Source: Gimesia fumaroli (lineage in GTDB: Bacteria; Planctomycetota; Planctomycetia; Planctomycetales; Planctomycetaceae). From it: a stretch of 64,000 bases of DNA. Positions 1 through 9,493 of this stretch are shown here, one piece after another (position 1 is the stretch's first letter; every line of letters starts with the position of its first letter). Location: assembly GCF_007754425.1 (NCBI RefSeq), contig NZ_CP037452.1:4873164-4937163 (forward strand), given 5' to 3'. A program made the position numbers and the translations under genes. The notes under the pieces were generated by a model. That model had not been told where the DNA came from and did not search any database. It worked only from the letters and a program-made list of their open reading frames with translations.

Positions 1-534
1 AGCCGCACTGTGCAGAACCAGGAACCGCCGTTTGACGGTCTCTGCCATCATTGTGAAGAAGTGAACGCGGTTTATGAGACACCAGTCCAATTCAACGTTC
101 TGGTCAAACGGGAGATGGACCATGATGGTGGGATTCGCCCGACGATCACCGGAGGCATCAAACTTGAAATGGCGGCCGCAACGGAATTCTGGGAAGAGCA
201 CTCATTCTCTCTGTTATTATGCACAGACTGTTATCATGCATTTGAATCGGATCGCAGTCAGTCGCGTTTCAAAAAAATGATTGGAAAACTCAGTGTCGCC
301 ATACTTCTTATGGCGCTGCTGATTTTCGTCTTGTTAAAAGACCCTCTTTTCGCTGCAGTATTAACGTTCTGCTCTCTGATTGGTTTATTCATCAGTGCGA
401 TTTTTATTGTATCTAATCAGAAAGTGGAGCCATATGTGATAAAATGGCTGAGCGAAATTCGATGGTTCTCGGATGCATTCACCATGGAAGATGAATACAC
501 ACTGACAATGGGCGAAACTCATAAAATCAAGTGA
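1..534 (+). CDS. Zinc-ribbon-like membrane protein, possibly 5'-truncated
   Basis: The frame is open from base 1. A GTG at base 10 is the first visible start, but the true start may lie outside the window. The protein has a CHHC motif near residue 13 and a CTDC motif near residue 72, which could together make a zinc-ribbon-like site. Two hydrophobic segments follow (about residues 93-112 and 114-135), then a cytoplasmic-looking tail. I do not recognise the family. The paired CxxC motifs ahead of a transmembrane hairpin suggest a small metal-binding or structural membrane protein. Confidence 0.6.
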   Translation, partial: SRTVQNQEPPFDGLCHHCEEVNAVYETPVQFNVLVKREMDHDGGIRPTITGGIKLEMAAATEFWEEHSFSLLLCTDCYHAFESDRSQSRFKKMIGKLSVAILLMALLIFVLLKDPLFAAVLTFCSLIGLFISAIFIVSNQKVEPYVIKWLSEIRWFSDAFTMEDEYTLTMGETHKIK

Positions 535-601
535 TGCATATTGTTCTCACCAATGAAAACGAATTCAACGACGAATATCCTGCACAAAGCGAGGGAGCGG
601 G

Positions 602-883
602 TTAGGGCTCAGTATCTACTGTCTTGAGTTCGAATTCAAAGCCGCCAAGCACGCTGGCCAATAGATTGTAAATCCAGGCGAAGAAGGCAAAGAACAGAAA
701 TCCGAAAAGGCCCATAAACACCGGACCAAACAGATAGAAGATCCCCACGATTTCCATCGCCCCTTCGCCAAACAAAATCATGGGGATTCCGATCAGTGTG
801 TAAATGAACCCGAACAGAACATAAATCGCTACCAGAATTTTGCTGGATTGAAGAATGGAAATACGGACGATTTGCTGTCTCAT
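602..883 (-). CDS. Small DUF3566-like membrane protein
   Basis: The protein has 93 residues. The ATG at 883 is preferred over an upstream in-frame ATG at 922 because a strong GGAGG site sits just before 883. It begins MRQQIVRISILQSSKILVAIY and has two long hydrophobic segments with a Gly/Phe-rich turn, ending in FEFELKTVD. This layout resembles the short DUF3566-type transmembrane proteins that are common in planctomycetes; the assignment rests on pattern only. It stands alone, convergent with the preceding gene. Confidence 0.65.
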   Translation of the reverse strand: MRQQIVRISILQSSKILVAIYVLFGFIYTLIGIPMILFGEGAMEIVGIFYLFGPVFMGLFGFLFFAFFAWIYNLLASVLGGFEFELKTVDTEP

Positions 884-1040
884 AACACTTCCTCCAGAGA
901 GATGTGAAAACACATAATTCACACTAGTGCTTTGTCAAGCTAGAAATTGAGGGTGGGGAGTGCTGTTTACGTGCTCCGTTGTCGCACCCTCGTGATATCC
1001 ATTAACCCAAATTTAAAAATGATACTCCACTCATCAGAAA

Positions 1041-2606
1041 TCAGGGCACTTTCGGCAGCATCGGTTTATTCGTTCCTTTTTCGACCGGGTATTGCGCATC
1101 ATGCTGCTTCATGCTTTTGACGAGTGCCTTCATCATACGTTTGAGCCGCTTCGGTTCTGATTCTGCCAGGTTATGCTGCTCAAAGGGATCTTCCGCCAGA
1201 TTGTAAAGTTGATAATGGGAGCCTTCCGATTCTTTGGAAGGAACATAGTGATAAATCACTTTCCAGTCCCCGATGCGAAGCGTGGTGAAGTAACTACTAC
1301 GGTGCGGCGAATGTGGATAATGCATCAGGAAGACTTCCTGTCGCGATTTGTCCCGATCGCCGAGCAACAGTTTGTTGAGCCGTTTTCCGTCCACTGTGTA
1401 TTTCTCAGGAGCTTTAACGTCGGTAATTTCCAAAATGGTTGGGAACAGATCCTGAACCGCAGCAACCTGAGGCTGAATCACATCTGCGGGAATCGGCAAC
1501 TGTTTCTGAAATGGGTTATTGGGATTTGGTTTCGCCCAGGCCGCGATGAACGGCACACGCATGCCCCCTTCATAGTGGGCGCCTTTCTTACCTCGCAGCG
1601 GCGCAGCACAAGCAACGGCATGCTGATGCCCCAGTGGTGCATCGGAGCCGTTGTCTCCCAGGAAGAAGATCAGCGTATTTTCGGCAACGCCCAGTGCATC
1701 GAGTTGTTTCATGATATCGCCCAGCGATTTGTCCATACCCTCAATCAACGTGGCAAATGCCTGCGCATTTTTCGGTTTTCCCGAATCCTGATAATGGTCG
1801 GCAAATCGGGGATCGGAATCAAAGGGCGCATGCACCGCGTATTGCGCCATATAAAGGTAAAACGGTTGGTCGGCTTTGACGGCAGACGCGAGAGCGGCAT
1901 TGGCTTCAATCGTGATTGCTTCCGTCAGAAAGATATCGGTGCCATGATATTTCCCCAGGTGTGGTACAGCGTGATGTGCGCGTCGTGTGCCGAGTCCGAA
2001 ATTCTTCGCGCCATAGTAACTACCCGGCGCACCGAAGGCAGCCCCCGCAATATTCACATCAAACCCCAGATTCAGCGGCTCCGCTCCGGGAAACCCGTTG
2101 GCGCCGAAGTGCCCTTTCCCGACATGGATCGTACGATAGCCTGCTTTTTGCAGCAGACGCGCTAACGTGACATCGTCTTTCTTCAAGCCTTCCCAGTTCC
2201 AGTCGGGCGGCCCCTGTGGTCCGGCGTTGTTTTTTCTGGGATTAATCCAGTTCGTCGCATGGTGCCGCGCGGCATTCTGACCGGTCATGATCGAAATGCG
2301 CGTCGGTGAGCAGACACTCATCGCATAAAAGTGATTAAAGCGAATCCCCTGCTTTGCCAGTTGCTCCATATTGGGGGTAATATAATAATCATTCAGTGGG
2401 TAGCGTTTCGGCTTTCCTGCCGCATCAGTCAAAAAAGGAACCGACGTATCCATCACTCCCATATCATCGACCAGAAACACCACGATATTTGGATGCATCT
2501 GCGTTTCGTTTTGAAGACTCGCAGCCTGCACGGGGACGGCTAAGAGAAACGAAATCAGACAGAAAACAGCAACCCGTTGTAAACCGCGTGAGAAATGAGG
2601 ACTCAT
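1041..2606 (-). CDS. Secreted sulfatase (arylsulfatase family)
   Basis: This is a formylglycine-dependent sulfatase that would hydrolyse sulfate esters, probably on sulfated polysaccharides outside the cytoplasm. The ATG at 2606 gives a clear signal peptide ending VPVQA; an in-frame start at 2657 would add 17 unlikely residues. The metal-binding VDDMG is near residue 46. The modification motif CSPTR is at residues 99-103, with the Cys becoming formylglycine, and FFLGDNGSD supplies further metal ligands. The length of 521 residues is normal. The anaerobic or FGE maturation factor is not in the window. It is divergent from BlaI module A, about 305 bp away. Confidence 0.93.
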   Translation of the reverse strand: MSPHFSRGLQRVAVFCLISFLLAVPVQAASLQNETQMHPNIVVFLVDDMGVMDTSVPFLTDAAGKPKRYPLNDYYITPNMEQLAKQGIRFNHFYAMSVCSPTRISIMTGQNAARHHATNWINPRKNNAGPQGPPDWNWEGLKKDDVTLARLLQKAGYRTIHVGKGHFGANGFPGAEPLNLGFDVNIAGAAFGAPGSYYGAKNFGLGTRRAHHAVPHLGKYHGTDIFLTEAITIEANAALASAVKADQPFYLYMAQYAVHAPFDSDPRFADHYQDSGKPKNAQAFATLIEGMDKSLGDIMKQLDALGVAENTLIFFLGDNGSDAPLGHQHAVACAAPLRGKKGAHYEGGMRVPFIAAWAKPNPNNPFQKQLPIPADVIQPQVAAVQDLFPTILEITDVKAPEKYTVDGKRLNKLLLGDRDKSRQEVFLMHYPHSPHRSSYFTTLRIGDWKVIYHYVPSKESEGSHYQLYNLAEDPFEQHNLAESEPKRLKRMMKALVKSMKQHDAQYPVEKGTNKPMLPKVP

Positions 2607-2844
2607 TGTGTGATGTACTTTCTTTAACTGAGATCGCCAAGTTAAAACAGGATACAAACTGAAGTCGGTTTGCTCTGAATTGAATATACCAAGCGTTACC
2701 CCATCATGTCTAATGTAGTCTCAAAAGATGCCCCTTGTTTAAAACATTGATCAAACTCAAGACGCCGTTTCCCTTTAAAGTAATCAGTAGCACGGCTGCA
2801 GTACTCCGATCTAACAACCAATCTCAGAAAAAATCATTTTGCAT

Positions 2845-2873
2845 TTGACAAACATGTTTTACTTGAGTAAATT
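2845..2873 (+). promoter_or_regulatory. Promoter and operator of BlaI/M56 module A
   Basis: TTGACA (2845-2850) is followed after 17 bp by TAAATT (2868-2873), a plausible sigma-70-type promoter about 40 bp before blaI. Inside it lies the perfect inverted repeat TTTACT-TG-AGTAAA (2858-2871), overlapping the -10 element, and next to it the palindrome AAACATGTTT (2850-2859). A dyad in this position is where a BlaI-family repressor would block RNA polymerase. The promoter and operator are inferred from sequence only. Confidence 0.55.
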
Positions 2874-2911
2874 GACCGAAGTAAACGAAAGGCACCAACA
2901 AGGAGACACGG

Positions 2912-3280
2912 ATGAATGCCAAGCAACTGGGGCGCGTACAACTGCAAATCATGCAGGTACTCTGGGATCGGGGCCGCGCCAATGCGCGTGAGATTACCGA
3001 TACACTGAATGAAAGCAGTGAGATCGCGCATAGCACTGTCCAGACACTGCTGCGACAACTCGAAGCCAAGCAGGCGATTGCCCATGATGTCGAGGAACGC
3101 ACGTTTGTGTTTTATCCTCTGATCAAAGAAGACAAAGTCACGCGGCAGGCCACACGCGAACTGATTAATAAGATTTTTGATGGCTCCGCTTCAGGACTGG
3201 TCGCCTATCTGCTTGAAAATGAGAAAATTCCCAAGTCGGAATTACAGCGGCTGCGCAAACTGATCAACGACGAGTCGTAA
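2912..3280 (+). CDS. BlaI/MecI/CopY-family repressor, module A
   Basis: This 122-residue winged-helix repressor starts at an ATG behind an AAGGAG site. The N-terminal DNA-binding domain contains the recognition segment HSTVQTLLRQLEAK, and the C-terminal helices (TRELINKIFDGS) form the dimerisation part where the cognate protease would cut. Known BlaI/MecI proteins repress their own operon until an M56 membrane protease senses a ligand. The gene is followed after 32 bp by its M56 partner and probably heads a four-gene operon with DUF1800 and DUF1501 genes. Confidence 0.93.
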   Translation: MNAKQLGRVQLQIMQVLWDRGRANAREITDTLNESSEIAHSTVQTLLRQLEAKQAIAHDVEERTFVFYPLIKEDKVTRQATRELINKIFDGSASGLVAYLLENEKIPKSELQRLRKLINDES

Positions 3281-3312
3281 CGAGCTACTTATCATCCACG
3301 GGAGAAGAACTT

Positions 3313-6300
3313 ATGTTTGATGCAAAGATTGCTGATTTTGCAGTTCACGTGCTGCTTCAATCTACAGTCCTGATTTCGATCGGCCTGCTTGCCGTGCGTG
3401 TCTGTGGACGACAGAAACCGGCCGTCCAGTCGGCTATACTTCGTGTCACGCTAATCGCTGTTCTGTTATGCCCGTTCGCTTCTCTGACATTAAGCAACAT
3501 CGGTATCACCAGTTACGCCCTGCTACCTGCCTGGGAAACGCCACAGATTGCAGGATCTGCCAACGTTTCTACTCCCCGGACAGCTACTTCTCTGCCAGCC
3601 GAAGACCTACCAAGTGTGATAAATGAATCGACCGCGCTACCACATGCCGGTCAAAGCCAGATGCTTCCATCACAGATCGCAAGCTCTACTTTTCAGAACA
3701 GGAATGATTCTAATTTCACAAACAGTTCACCTGCCGTCACTCACTCTGAATCTAATACAGTCCCAGCAAACCGTTTTAAGACATTTGCTGGTTGGATTCT
3801 CTCTATGACCTGGATGATGGGCGCCATCGTACTGTTGATGAAACTCCTGCTGGCAAATCGCGAGATGATCCGAGTGTGTCGCGATAGTCAGCCAGCAGAC
3901 GCTGAATTACAGAGACTTTGCCGGGAGACATCGGAAACACTGGGCTTAAATTCGCCGGAAGTCAAAATATCAGCCTCTGTCCATTCCCCCTGTCTGGTGG
4001 GATTCTGGAAGCCGGTGATTCTACTGCCCGCACAAAACAGACTGACAGAGCCTGTCTTACGCGATATCTTCCTGCACGAGTTGGCGCATCTGGCCCGGCG
4101 TGACTGTCTGTTCCATCTGCTGGCCCGCATCGCGACCGCAATCCTGTTCTTTCAACCGCTGGTCTGGCGGCTGTCACGTCGACTGGAATTCATCGCCGAT
4201 GATCTCTGCGATGACTACGTCATCCAATACGGCTCCGGACGAAAAAGTTATGCGAACACACTCGTTGATTTTGCCGAACAACTCCCCGCTCTCCCACTCG
4301 CTACGGAAGCAGGTCTGGCGATGGTCTCGCTGCGATCCTCACTCAGCCGTCGCATTATGCGAATTATGGATTCTTCCCGCTCCCTGACACTTCGGTTGCC
4401 TGCAAGATGGGTTGCCTTGATTGCAGTACTGGGAATCACCGCCACAGCCAGTGCGGCTCTAATTGTGAATGCCCGTTCTACATCAATCGTTAAAAATGAA
4501 ACCAAGAAAGAAGCAATACAACCAGATCAAGGCCGCACCGTTGCTGCTACGCTGGAATTTGTTCCGCAAACCAGCCCCGTGAATACAGCAACCAAGACAG
4601 TTCCCAACGCTGACACAAAGCAGAAAACCGAGGTGTCAACAAAATCAGAACTCCAGTTCCAGGGACGCGTTGTTGATCCGAACGGGATACCGGTCAAGCA
4701 GGCAACGATTAACTACACAAACTGGGACATGCCTAATAAACGAATCCTCGCCACAACAAATGAGCAGGGAACGTTTAGCTTTACCATCGCCCCCTCGGAT
4801 CAGCTCTATAAAGTGCTCCAGAAAGGAGGCACGTTTGTCGCTCTGGCGGATGGTTTCGGTCCCGCTATGAAAGCCGCCTATGATTGTGAAACATCCGGCA
4901 AACTGCGCAAAGCTTTGTTAGAACGGAATTCGAATTCCCACGCGCCCGCGACAATGCTTGAGCAACTTCGAAAACGAATCCTCGGCGGCAAATCCACATT
5001 TCAACTTGTCGCAGACGACCTTCCGCTAACAGGACGGATCGTCAATATTGACGGACAGCCCGTTGCCGGTGCGAAGCTGCAGGTCGCCAAACTAATCGGG
5101 GGTGTCGACGAGAGGCTTGATGGCTGGGAACAGGCGGCGCAAACAACAGGGACCGACTATTATCGGTTACAGCAATATCTCGGTATGAGATTAGGTAGCG
5201 ATGTCGGCGGCCCAACACTGGACTACATGCCCACAACGATGACTGACAAAAACGGGGAATTCATCTTCAAAGGGCTCGGCCGGGACCGCATCGTCAAGCT
5301 GTTGATTTCCGGACCGGAGATCGAAACCAGCAACGTTTACGCCCGAACCAGAAAGGGAGAGATGATCGAAGTCCCGATGGAAAAACGCAATCCATCTCTG
5401 AGAAAAATCACCTATCACCCCAACTCATTTACGTTTGTTGCCGGTCCTTCGCAGCCGGTCGAAGGGATCGTCCGAGATTCGAAGACCCAGAAACCAATGC
5501 CTGGTGTCACACTGCAAAGTTATCATCTGGCCGGGCATCGTATGTCGGGCTGGACCGAGGGCATTGTGCATACGATTTCCGACAAAGAAGGACGGTATCG
5601 ACTGGAAGGTTTACCGATCGGGAAAAATGAAGTCATCTGTCTCTCCCCGCTCGATCAGCCCTATCTCATTTCAAAGTTTGTCGCAGAGACCGAGGCAGGT
5701 GGCACTCCACTGCAGAAGAATATTGAACTCACGCGGGGAATCTGGGTGGAAGGTCGCGCGTACGACAAAGATACTGACGAACCGATTGAAGGTGGACGCG
5801 TTGAATACTTCGCATTCAGTGATAACCCCTTCAGAAAATCGATCAAAATCCCCTTAGGCCACCACTCAAGACGTTATCTACTTCAACCTGACGGAACCTA
5901 TCGCATCCCTGTTCTTCCCGGCCGAGGTATCGTAACGATGATGGCCGATGATCACATGAAGTATCAACGCGGTAGTGGAGCAGAAAAGATTAAAGGCAGA
6001 TACAACCATACTTATGCATTTCCGACAGTGCCTTACATGTTAGCGGCAATGAACTTCCACGTCTTAGCCGAAGTGAACCCCGCCGAAGATGCGAAATCCA
6101 TTCAGCTCGATTTCCCCTTTGAAGTCGGACGTTCTCTGAAAGTAAAGGTTGTTGATCAGAACGGCAAACCGGTTCAGGGTGGACAATATGTGGGATTAAT
6201 GGACGCATTCCACACTTGGCAGTCATTCAATCGAGACGAGTTGGAAATCAGAGGTTATCGTAACGAGAAGCCACGCCGGGTGCAGGTATTTCATGAAGGC

Positions 6301-6714
6301 AGTAAGCAGGTCGGCTATCTCTTTATTCAAGGGAAGAATCCGACCAACTTGGTAATCAGACTGGAACCCTGGGCTGAAATCACCGGCCGCTTCGTAGACG
6401 TATCTGGCGTACCCAAAGCCAGAGCCCAAATCGGGAACGTCTATGAATCAATGTTAGACAATCCAGAAATAGTATCTCTGCCTCCCAATATTAGAAAACA
6501 AACAGGGAATATGCTGGGGTTTGACACGGATGAAGAGGGGCGGTTTACGATCATCGGTCTGTTGCCTGGAAAAAAACACCGAATCAGTGCCTCGGAAACC
6601 CGCAAGAATGGTAACGGCTACTATCTGGGTGATTTTGAGATCAGCCCCCCACTCAAGCCGGGAGAAGTTCGCGATCTCGGCGACATCCAGTTTAAACAAA
6701 AAGGAGCCGAGTAA
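3313..6714 (+). CDS. BlaR1-like M56 metallopeptidase with carboxypeptidase-regulatory-like repeats, module A
   Basis: The N-terminal 385 residues form the membrane protease. Hydrophobic helices occur near residues 12-28, 42-60 and 158-180, the zinc site HELAH is at 255-259, and a last membrane helix lies near 366-386. The remaining 750 residues are predicted extracytoplasmic. They contain several beta-sandwich units with phrases such as VDPNGIPVKQATI, DGQPVAGAKLQ and DEEGRFTIIGLLPGKKH, typical of carboxypeptidase-regulatory-like domains. There is no penicillin-binding SxxK/KTG transpeptidase domain, so a beta-lactam ligand is unlikely. The stop overlaps the start of the DUF1800 gene by one base, which indicates translational coupling. 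Confidence 0.9.
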   Translation: MFDAKIADFAVHVLLQSTVLISIGLLAVRVCGRQKPAVQSAILRVTLIAVLLCPFASLTLSNIGITSYALLPAWETPQIAGSANVSTPRTATSLPAEDLPSVINESTALPHAGQSQMLPSQIASSTFQNRNDSNFTNSSPAVTHSESNTVPANRFKTFAGWILSMTWMMGAIVLLMKLLLANREMIRVCRDSQPADAELQRLCRETSETLGLNSPEVKISASVHSPCLVGFWKPVILLPAQNRLTEPVLRDIFLHELAHLARRDCLFHLLARIATAILFFQPLVWRLSRRLEFIADDLCDDYVIQYGSGRKSYANTLVDFAEQLPALPLATEAGLAMVSLRSSLSRRIMRIMDSSRSLTLRLPARWVALIAVLGITATASAALIVNARSTSIVKNETKKEAIQPDQGRTVAATLEFVPQTSPVNTATKTVPNADTKQKTEVSTKSELQFQGRVVDPNGIPVKQATINYTNWDMPNKRILATTNEQGTFSFTIAPSDQLYKVLQKGGTFVALADGFGPAMKAAYDCETSGKLRKALLERNSNSHAPATMLEQLRKRILGGKSTFQLVADDLPLTGRIVNIDGQPVAGAKLQVAKLIGGVDERLDGWEQAAQTTGTDYYRLQQYLGMRLGSDVGGPTLDYMPTTMTDKNGEFIFKGLGRDRIVKLLISGPEIETSNVYARTRKGEMIEVPMEKRNPSLRKITYHPNSFTFVAGPSQPVEGIVRDSKTQKPMPGVTLQSYHLAGHRMSGWTEGIVHTISDKEGRYRLEGLPIGKNEVICLSPLDQPYLISKFVAETEAGGTPLQKNIELTRGIWVEGRAYDKDTDEPIEGGRVEYFAFSDNPFRKSIKIPLGHHSRRYLLQPDGTYRIPVLPGRGIVTMMADDHMKYQRGSGAEKIKGRYNHTYAFPTVPYMLAAMNFHVLAEVNPAEDAKSIQLDFPFEVGRSLKVKVVDQNGKPVQGGQYVGLMDAFHTWQSFNRDELEIRGYRNEKPRRVQVFHEGSKQVGYLFIQGKNPTNLVIRLEPWAEITGRFVDVSGVPKARAQIGNVYESMLDNPEIVSLPPNIRKQTGNMLGFDTDEEGRFTIIGLLPGKKHRISASETRKNGNGYYLGDFEISPPLKPGEVRDLGDIQFKQKGAE

Positions 6715-8114
6715 TGGAACTCGCTCTCCAGGCAGAGAAGCCTGATAGCTCAACCTGCTGGCGTGAGTATCGCCCCACAAAAAAAACGCCCTGGAATCTG
6801 CGGCATGTGGTCCATCTGCATCGCCGCGCCGGCTTTGCGGCCACGTGGGACGAACTCCAGCGCGATCTGCAGGAGGGTCCACAGGCAAGCATTGATCGTG
6901 TGATGAATGGAACAACGTGCGAAAAGTCCTATTCTGAGGATTTCGAACGCATGTCCGCTACCATTGCGGAGGCAGCAGTTCGCTCAAATCAGCCCGACCG
7001 TCTGAAAGCATGGTGGCTGTTTCGCATGCTGTTCACGACGGATCCGTTAACGGAAAAACAGACGCTGCTCTGGCACAATCACTTTGCCACCAGTAACCAG
7101 AAACTCGAAGATCTTTCGCTGATGCATCGGCAAAACGATCTGTTCCGCAGTCTGGCACGGGCGCCGTTTGGTAAACTACTCACCGCCGTCCTGCACGACC
7201 CGGCCATGCTGCTCTGGCTGGATGCACCTTCCAATCACAAGGGACACCCCAACGAAAATCTGGCACGCGAATTGATGGAACTGTTTACTTTGGGTATCGG
7301 ACACTTTAACGAAACCGATGTCAAAGAAGCAGCCCGGGCACTGACGGGCTGGACGGTGATCGATGACCGGTTCTCTTTTCGAGCCTCCCAACACGACGCG
7401 GGCCAAAAGACAATTCTCAATCAGCACGGAGTCTGGAACGGCGACGAACTCGTTGAAATACTGATCAACCAACGCGGCACGGCAGAACGACTCGCATGGC
7501 GGTTGTGCCAACTGTTCCTCGGTGAAGGGGTCGCTCAGAAGTCAGACATCAGCACCCTGGCCGAAGGTCTGCAGTCACACGATCTGGATATCGACTGGGG
7601 AACGGAAACCATTCTCCGCAGTGAGCTCTTCTTTACAGATCAGAATATTCGTCAGCGTGTTGCGGGGCCGGCCGAGTTTATCATCGGCGCCACGCGGGCA
7701 CTGGAACTCTCCGATCCGCCACCTCAAACGATGATTCTGGCCGACTGGATGCGCCAACTGGGACAAGATCTGTTTTATCCCCCCAATGTGGGAGGCTGGA
7801 ATGGTGGCAGAGACTGGTTACGAACCAGTGCGCTCATCAGTCGGGCTAACTTTGCCACGGGACTTTCTCGCGGCCAGTTTTCCTCAAATCATCTACCACC
7901 AGACTGGTCCCGATTAGCCGCAAAACAAGAGCAGTCCTCCAATCCGGAAGACTTCGTGGCATTCCTCGCCGATCTGCTGTTTGGCGGTGACCCCTCGCCC
8001 GGCTGGGTCGAAGGCATCGTCAAAAGCGTTTCGAATAAGTCCCATTCTCGCGAGGTTGTACTACAACAAACCGTCGCCGCCGTTCTCACATCACCTGAGG
8101 CACAACTTAACTGA
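6714..8114 (+). CDS. DUF1800 domain protein
   Basis: This 466-residue protein has the DUF1800 hallmarks: WWLFRMLFTTDPLTEKQTLLWHNHF, HDPAMLLWLDAPSNHKGHPNENLARELMELFTLG (read as separate short blocks) and YPPNVGGWNGG near the C terminus. DUF1800 proteins are almost always encoded beside DUF1501 proteins in planctomycetes, and the biochemical function is unknown. Its ATG overlaps the M56 stop (TAATG), with a weak AAGGAG 8 bp upstream inside the M56 gene. I see no clear signal peptide, so export may depend on the DUF1501 partner. Confidence 0.93.
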   Translation: MELALQAEKPDSSTCWREYRPTKKTPWNLRHVVHLHRRAGFAATWDELQRDLQEGPQASIDRVMNGTTCEKSYSEDFERMSATIAEAAVRSNQPDRLKAWWLFRMLFTTDPLTEKQTLLWHNHFATSNQKLEDLSLMHRQNDLFRSLARAPFGKLLTAVLHDPAMLLWLDAPSNHKGHPNENLARELMELFTLGIGHFNETDVKEAARALTGWTVIDDRFSFRASQHDAGQKTILNQHGVWNGDELVEILINQRGTAERLAWRLCQLFLGEGVAQKSDISTLAEGLQSHDLDIDWGTETILRSELFFTDQNIRQRVAGPAEFIIGATRALELSDPPPQTMILADWMRQLGQDLFYPPNVGGWNGGRDWLRTSALISRANFATGLSRGQFSSNHLPPDWSRLAAKQEQSSNPEDFVAFLADLLFGGDPSPGWVEGIVKSVSNKSHSREVVLQQTVAAVLTSPEAQLN

Positions 8115-8125
8115 AGGAGTTTCCC

Positions 8126-9334
8126 ATGTTGACGCGTCGCCAGTTTCTAGACACTTCACTCCTGTCAACGTCAATCCTCTCGCTCGCTTCATCGGTCCCC
8201 TGCTTTCTAACACGGTCGCTGCAAGCGGCTGAGAAGAAGAGTCACGGACGGATTCTGGTCGTGATTGAACTCAACGGAGGTAATGACGGACTGAATACGG
8301 TCGTCCCCTTTAATGATGAGAACTACCAGAAACATCGCAAAACATTACAAATTACGGAAGCAAAGGTTCTGAAACTGAATTCGAAAATCGGCTTGCATCC
8401 GGCGATGACCGGCACTGCTCAACTTGTGGAAGACGGACGACTGGCGATCGTTCAGGGGGTCGGATATCCAAACCCCAATCGCTCTCACTTTGAGAGCATG
8501 GGAATCTGGCAGTCAGCTCTAATGAACCCGAATGCGCACGGCGGCTATGGCTGGCTGGGACGTGCCCTCGATCAGAAATCAAAACAGGTGCGCACATTCG
8601 CCGACGCCATCTGCCTGGGCAACGTTGATCCACCGCAGGCGCTGCGCGGACGGCAGGCAACACAAGCGACGATTCGAAGCCTCGCAGAACTGCAACTCGA
8701 CTCTCATACGCCCAACTCCGAAACGAAACCAGATGAAAGCACAACAGACGATCTACTTCAGTTTGTGCGGCGACGCACAGTGGATGCACGAGCGACGGCC
8801 GCTCGCATTACCAAACTGAAAAACGCCGGTACAACCGAAACGCGTTATCCACAAAGTGGTCTGGCAAATCGGCTGAAAGGCATCGCCCGGCTGATTCGTG
8901 CCGAACTTGAACCCCGCGTTTACTACACAGTTCAAGCCGGCTACGACACGCACATCAATCAGGAATTCGACCATTATCGACGCCTCTCTGAATTCAGCGG
9001 TGCCCTGAGCGCGTTCCTCAACGATCTGCGTGACTCTCAACTGGACGATCGCGTGCTGGTACTGGTCTTCAGTGAATTCGGACGCCGAGTAGCAGAAAAC
9101 GATTCCCAGGGAACCGATCACGGCACCGCCGGACCCGTATTTCTAGCAGGCCCGTCGGTCAAAGCCGGGCTGCACGGCTCCACTCCGGATCTGGCCGATT
9201 TGGTTGACGGTGATCTTAAAATGACAACCGACTTCCGCCGTGTTTATGCGACCGTTCTTTCCAAATGGCTCGAGATCAATCCACAAACATGTCTGCAGGG
9301 GAATTTTGCCGCGATGGATTTATTGCAATCGTAA
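8126..9334 (+). CDS. DUF1501 domain protein with Tat-like signal
   Basis: The protein has 402 residues and begins LTRRQFLDTSLLST, a twin-arginine (RRxF) leader followed by a hydrophobic stretch and an SLQAAE cleavage region. The body carries DUF1501 signatures: VVIELNGGNDGLNTVVPF, HFESMGIWQSA and VLVFSEFGRRVAEN...GTDHGTAGPVF, a sulfatase/alkaline-phosphatase-like fold. It lies 11 bp after the DUF1800 gene with a GAAGGAG site, so it ends the module A operon. Its exported location fits a surface or periplasmic role; the substrate is unknown. Confidence 0.93.
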   Translation: MLTRRQFLDTSLLSTSILSLASSVPCFLTRSLQAAEKKSHGRILVVIELNGGNDGLNTVVPFNDENYQKHRKTLQITEAKVLKLNSKIGLHPAMTGTAQLVEDGRLAIVQGVGYPNPNRSHFESMGIWQSALMNPNAHGGYGWLGRALDQKSKQVRTFADAICLGNVDPPQALRGRQATQATIRSLAELQLDSHTPNSETKPDESTTDDLLQFVRRRTVDARATAARITKLKNAGTTETRYPQSGLANRLKGIARLIRAELEPRVYYTVQAGYDTHINQEFDHYRRLSEFSGALSAFLNDLRDSQLDDRVLVLVFSEFGRRVAENDSQGTDHGTAGPVFLAGPSVKAGLHGSTPDLADLVDGDLKMTTDFRRVYATVLSKWLEINPQTCLQGNFAAMDLLQS

Positions 9335-9493
9335 TCTGTCAAAACCAATCACGCGAAATAATATTTCAGCCCTGCACATCATAACGGCGGCGAACGCTGT
9401 TCCGCTCGGAATCTAAGATTGCTAAAATGGCGGCCTGTTGATGTTTTCAATCGCATAAACACGCCTCATTAAGCTTAACGGAAAGCGTTTCCC

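Noticed and set aside
1173-2165. Long plus-strand open frame opposite the sulfatase
   Set aside because: It lies wholly antisense to a clear sulfatase and has no recognisable domain or ribosome site.
2912-6714. Beta-lactam resistance operon (blaI/blaR1) reading
   Set aside because: No penicillin-binding sensor domain and no beta-lactamase or PBP gene in any of the four modules.
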